A DNA stretch of 64,000 nucleotides from Planctomycetes bacterium MalM25 (GTDB taxonomy: Bacteria; Planctomycetota; Planctomycetia; Pirellulales; Lacipirellulaceae): NCBI GenBank assembly GCA_007745835.1, contig CP036424.1:3335968-3399967 (forward strand). The letters are read 5' to 3'. A program made the translations under genes and the position numbers. Positions within the stretch are counted from its first letter, which is position 1; each line of letters starts with the position of its first letter. The notes beneath the pieces were generated by a model, which was given only the letters and a program-made list of their open reading frames with translations, was not told where the DNA came from and ran no database searches. Positions 61,720 through 64,000 of this stretch are shown here, in pieces.

Positions 61720-62340
61720 TCAAGAAAGAGTTACGACCTCGTCCAGCAGGGGCTCAATCACCGCATGGGCGAGGCGGGCGATCCGCTCGGCGACGGCCGC
61801 CGTCGGGTGCAGCCCGTCCGGGAAGGCCTCCTGGTCGCCCGCCAAGGGGGTGAGGAAATCGACCGCCGGGACGCCCCATTCGGCCGCCACGCGGCGGATC
61901 GCCGGCCTGACCACGCTTGCGAGGGCGTGGAAATCGATCTCCGCAACGGGCGGGAAGACGGGGGGCGGGTCGGCGACCAGCACTTTCGCCCCCAGGCCGC
62001 GGTAATGGCCGATGAGGTCCTTAAGGTCCGTTTCGAGCCTCGCCCGGGCGGCCTCGTTGGCGAACTGGGCGTCGTTCGTGCCCAGCATGATCAGCGTGAT
62101 CTGCGGACGGAAACGCTCCGCCGAGAGGAAGCTGGGCGTTTCCCAATAAGGCTCGTTCGACCCGCGCGAGATGGTCGCCCCGCTGTAGCCGAAGTTCCGC
62201 ACTTGGCAGACCCCCTCCCCCGCCGAGCCGTCGAGCAGCCGCTGCAGCACGGCCGGATAGCACTCCTGACGGCGGTTCGGCAGGCCACGCCCGAAGGTGA
62301 TGCTCGCGCCAACACAAGCAATGCGGATCGGTTCTGACAC
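61720..62340 (-). CDS. SGNH/GDSL-family hydrolase
   Basis: The 206-residue product has the block I motif IACVGASITFGRG (nucleophile Ser), block III LIMLGTNDAQF and block V PDGLHPTAAVAERIA with the catalytic Asp-x-x-His. All SGNH blocks are present, so it is probably an active esterase or acetylhydrolase, e.g. on acetylated glycans. No signal peptide is seen, so it is predicted cytoplasmic. It lies upstream of the PilW-like gene on the same strand and diverges from the DUF1559 gene. Confidence 0.88.
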   Translation of the reverse strand: MSEPIRIACVGASITFGRGLPNRRQECYPAVLQRLLDGSAGEGVCQVRNFGYSGATISRGSNEPYWETPSFLSAERFRPQITLIMLGTNDAQFANEAARARLETDLKDLIGHYRGLGAKVLVADPPPVFPPVAEIDFHALASVVRPAIRRVAAEWGVPAVDFLTPLAGDQEAFPDGLHPTAAVAERIARLAHAVIEPLLDEVVTLS

Positions 62341-62415
62341 GGGTTCTTGCTCGGTTTCCTGGGGGGCATCGGGGCCGGCGATTGTAGTCGAGGCGAAAAA
62401 AACGGGCGTGGGTGC

Positions 62416-62443
62416 TTGCCACAGTTGTCACCTCGGCTACAAT
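62416..62443 (+). promoter_or_regulatory. Sigma-70-type promoter of the DUF1559 gene
   Basis: TTGCCA at 62416-62421 and TACAAT at 62438-62443 are 16 bases apart, and each matches five of six consensus positions. Transcription would start near 62450, about 20 bases before the ATG at 62469. Confidence 0.55.
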
Positions 62444-62468
62444 TTGGCCAGTTTAGCACAGGTTACAA

Positions 62469-63548
62469 ATGGTCACTCTCATGCCCCAATCGCAAGTCCG
62501 CCGCCCCTCCCGCGCCGCCTTCACCCTCGTGGAGTTGCTGGTCGTGATCGCCATCATCGGCGTGCTAGTCGCCTTGCTGCTGCCCGCAGTGCAGTCCGCC
62601 CGCGAGTCGGCCCGGCGGTCGCAGTGCACCAACAACCTGCGCCAGCTCGTCCTGGCGATGCACAACTACGAGAGCGTCCGAGGCGTTCTGCCGCCGGGGT
62701 ACGCCTCCGCGAGCGAGTCGCCGGAACGCGACCCGAACACCTGGGACGCCCCTCCCGGCTGGGGCTGGGGCGCCAAGATCCTCGACTATCTGGAAGAGGG
62801 CTCGATCTCGGTTGCCCTACACCAGTCGGAGCCGATCTGGTTCGCCGACCACGCCGACCTCGTGGGGACGACGCTGCCCGCGTTCCTCTGCCCGAGCGTC
62901 TCGGGGCCACGCGAGCCGTTCGTCCTCCGCGACGAGTCCGGCTCCCCGGTCAACAAGGGGACCGGCGAGATCCTGCTGGGCCGCTCGCACTACGTCGCGA
63001 GCCACGGCCAAGAGTCGTGCTGGGGCGAGTGCGGCGCGACCGCGTCGGGGCCCGTATTCAGCAACATCTACACGAGCGAAACGGTCAACGTCACGCACGG
63101 CGGCGACGTGTCGAAGGTCGCCGACGGGCCGTTCTATCGCAACTCACGCACCCGGTTCGCCGACGTGACCGACGGGCTCTCCAAGTCGATCTTCCTGGGC
63201 GAGCACTCCTCGCGGCTCAGCGAGAAGACCTGGGTCGGCGTCGTCCCCGGCGCGTTCACCCACCCCGAGTTCGAGTCCCCCGAGAACGGCCCCGACGCCG
63301 CGGCCACCCTCGTGCTGGTGCACGGCGGCCCCTCCGGCGGTGAGCTCGACATCACGGGCGAGCCGATCATCCACCCGATCAACTTTCCCACCTACCACGT
63401 CGGCCAGATGTACGCCGAGCACCCCGGCGGGGGCAACGTGGCGATGGGCGACGCCTCGGTCCGGTTCGTCTCGGACAACGTCAGCCTGATCACGTGGGCC
63501 GAGTACAGCAGCATCAACGAAGGCGAGGTCCCCACCGATGAACTCTAA
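62469..63548 (+). CDS. DUF1559 prepilin-like protein
   Basis: The 359-residue product has the pseudopilin-type N-terminus AAFTLVELLVVIAIIGVLVA (cleavage before Phe, Glu at +5) and the DUF1559 start LLPAVQSARESARRSQCTNN with LRQLVLAMHNYES. It ends with the family's C-terminal pattern AEHPGGGNVAMGDASVRFVS plus DNVSLITWAEYSSINEGEV. These proteins are greatly expanded in Planctomycetes; they are thought to be major pseudopilin-like surface proteins, but no function is proven. Starts at 62469 and 62481 are both possible. The stop overlaps the next gene by 11 bases. Confidence 0.92.
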   Translation: MVTLMPQSQVRRPSRAAFTLVELLVVIAIIGVLVALLLPAVQSARESARRSQCTNNLRQLVLAMHNYESVRGVLPPGYASASESPERDPNTWDAPPGWGWGAKILDYLEEGSISVALHQSEPIWFADHADLVGTTLPAFLCPSVSGPREPFVLRDESGSPVNKGTGEILLGRSHYVASHGQESCWGECGATASGPVFSNIYTSETVNVTHGGDVSKVADGPFYRNSRTRFADVTDGLSKSIFLGEHSSRLSEKTWVGVVPGAFTHPEFESPENGPDAAATLVLVHGGPSGGELDITGEPIIHPINFPTYHVGQMYAEHPGGGNVAMGDASVRFVSDNVSLITWAEYSSINEGEVPTDEL

Positions 63549-63852
63549 GCCCCAACGGCTCCTCCTGGCGTTCGGCCTCGCCGCGTTGATGACGGTCGCC
63601 GGCTGCGGCTACGGACCAGTGAGCCCCACCGCTTACGAGTACTCCAAGGCGCTCTACTCGCTGAGCAACCGCCAAGCGGCCGATCGGATCGACAGTGTGC
63701 AAGCGCAGATCGATCAGTCCCAAGAAGCGGGCGAACTCCCGCCACACGAGGCGGACTGGCTCCGCGACATCTGCGACGACTGCCGCGCCGCCCGCTGGGA
63801 ACAGGCCCAAGCCGCCGCCCGTCGGATGATGCAGGATCAGGTGCGGTCGTGA
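63538..63852 (+). CDS. Small lipoprotein encoded with the DUF1559 gene
   Basis: The 104-residue product has a lipoprotein signal (LLLAFGLAALMTVAGCGYGP; lipobox VAGC) and a helical remainder (AYEYSKALYSLSNRQAADRI, VQAQIDQSQEAGELPPHEAD). It overlaps the DUF1559 gene by 11 bases, so the two are co-translated. Small helical lipoproteins after DUF1559 genes are common in this phylum; function unknown. Confidence 0.75.
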   Translation: MNSKPQRLLLAFGLAALMTVAGCGYGPVSPTAYEYSKALYSLSNRQAADRIDSVQAQIDQSQEAGELPPHEADWLRDICDDCRAARWEQAQAAARRMMQDQVRS

Positions 63853-63865
63853 GCCGCGGGTCGGG

Positions 63866-64000
63866 CTACTCAATCCAGTTGGTGAAGTCGACCTTCCCCT
63901 TCACCAGGCTGTAGTACCCGGCGACGATCTTCACGCCGCGGGCCTTGCTGATGATGGGCGAACGCGTTCGGAGTTCCTTGGCGTTCAGCTTGGTGTTCTC
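63866..64000 (-). CDS. C-terminus of a carbonic-anhydrase-like protein (partial)
   Basis: Only 44 codons and the stop are inside the window; the gene enters from the right edge. The visible protein reads ...KLNAKELRTRSPIISKARGV then KIVAGYYSLVKGKVDFTNWI-E. The pattern L-R-x-R-SP-I-I-x-x-x-x-x-x-G-V-K-I-V-x-x-Y-Y-x-L-x-x-G-K-V matches the C-terminal end of beta-class carbonic anhydrases. The zinc-binding part is outside, so activity cannot be judged. Confidence 0.65.
   Translation of the reverse strand, partial: ENTKLNAKELRTRSPIISKARGVKIVAGYYSLVKGKVDFTNWIE

Overview
The window looks like chromosome from a planctomycete (Planctomycetota, probably Pirellulales). The evidence is G+C of roughly two thirds, a DUF1559 prepilin-like protein, PEP-CTERM exosortase substrates, a dockerin-type repeat protein, an ECF sigma factor heading a TPR/ExbB/ExbD locus, a PAPS-type sulfotransferase, and many short palindromic repeats between genes. 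There is a Kdo synthase (so an LPS-type envelope) and a complete flagellar export and hook set. No rRNA, tRNA, CRISPR array, insertion sequence or prophage was seen.

Region 1, about 1-29.4 kb, is flagellar. A 3'-truncated flhA lies on the minus strand, divergent from malate dehydrogenase. After a pseudo-hydrolase and a membrane TPR protein comes a long plus-strand run: flgN-like, a FlrB/FlrC-type kinase and sigma-54 activator, then flgB, flgC, fliE, fliF, fliG, fliH, fliI, fliJ, a YlxF/MotE-like gene, fliK, flgD, flgE, flbD, motA, motB, fliL, fliN, fliO, fliP, fliQ, fliR, flhB. A near-consensus -24/-12 promoter stands directly before flgB, so the two-component pair probably switches on the basal-body and hook operon. 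There is no fliM between fliL and fliN; instead FliN carries two FliM-like CheY-binding peptides. FlgD and FlgE share a fibronectin-like module, present once in FlgD and twice in the oversized FlgE. FliG and MotB lack residues usually conserved for torque generation and peptidoglycan binding.

Region 2, about 29.5-42.7 kb, holds a DUF4261 protein, a low-GC membrane protein with a GspG-like tail, a YhaM-like OB/HD exoribonuclease, a PlsC-type acyltransferase, a XerC/D recombinase and a PEP-CTERM protein. It also holds a minus-strand locus running from an ECF sigma factor through a small protein and two TPR proteins to one ExbB and two ExbD subunits. That set resembles a proton-driven envelope machine.

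Region 3, about 43-64 kb, is mixed housekeeping and accessory DNA. It has a membrane protein with an internal duplication, a sulfotransferase, and a toxin-antitoxin pair translationally coupled to 5-oxoprolinase genes (pxpBC, pxpA). Then follow prmC, prfA, rpmE, a BASS transporter coupled to a TPR lipoprotein, kdsA, a secreted cyclophilin-dockerin PEP-CTERM protein, xylose isomerase, a low-GC secreted protein, a giant PilW-like prepilin protein, an SGNH hydrolase, a DUF1559 protein, a small lipoprotein, and the C-terminus of a carbonic-anhydrase-like protein at the right edge.

All functional calls come from reading motifs in translated sequence; no database search was run.
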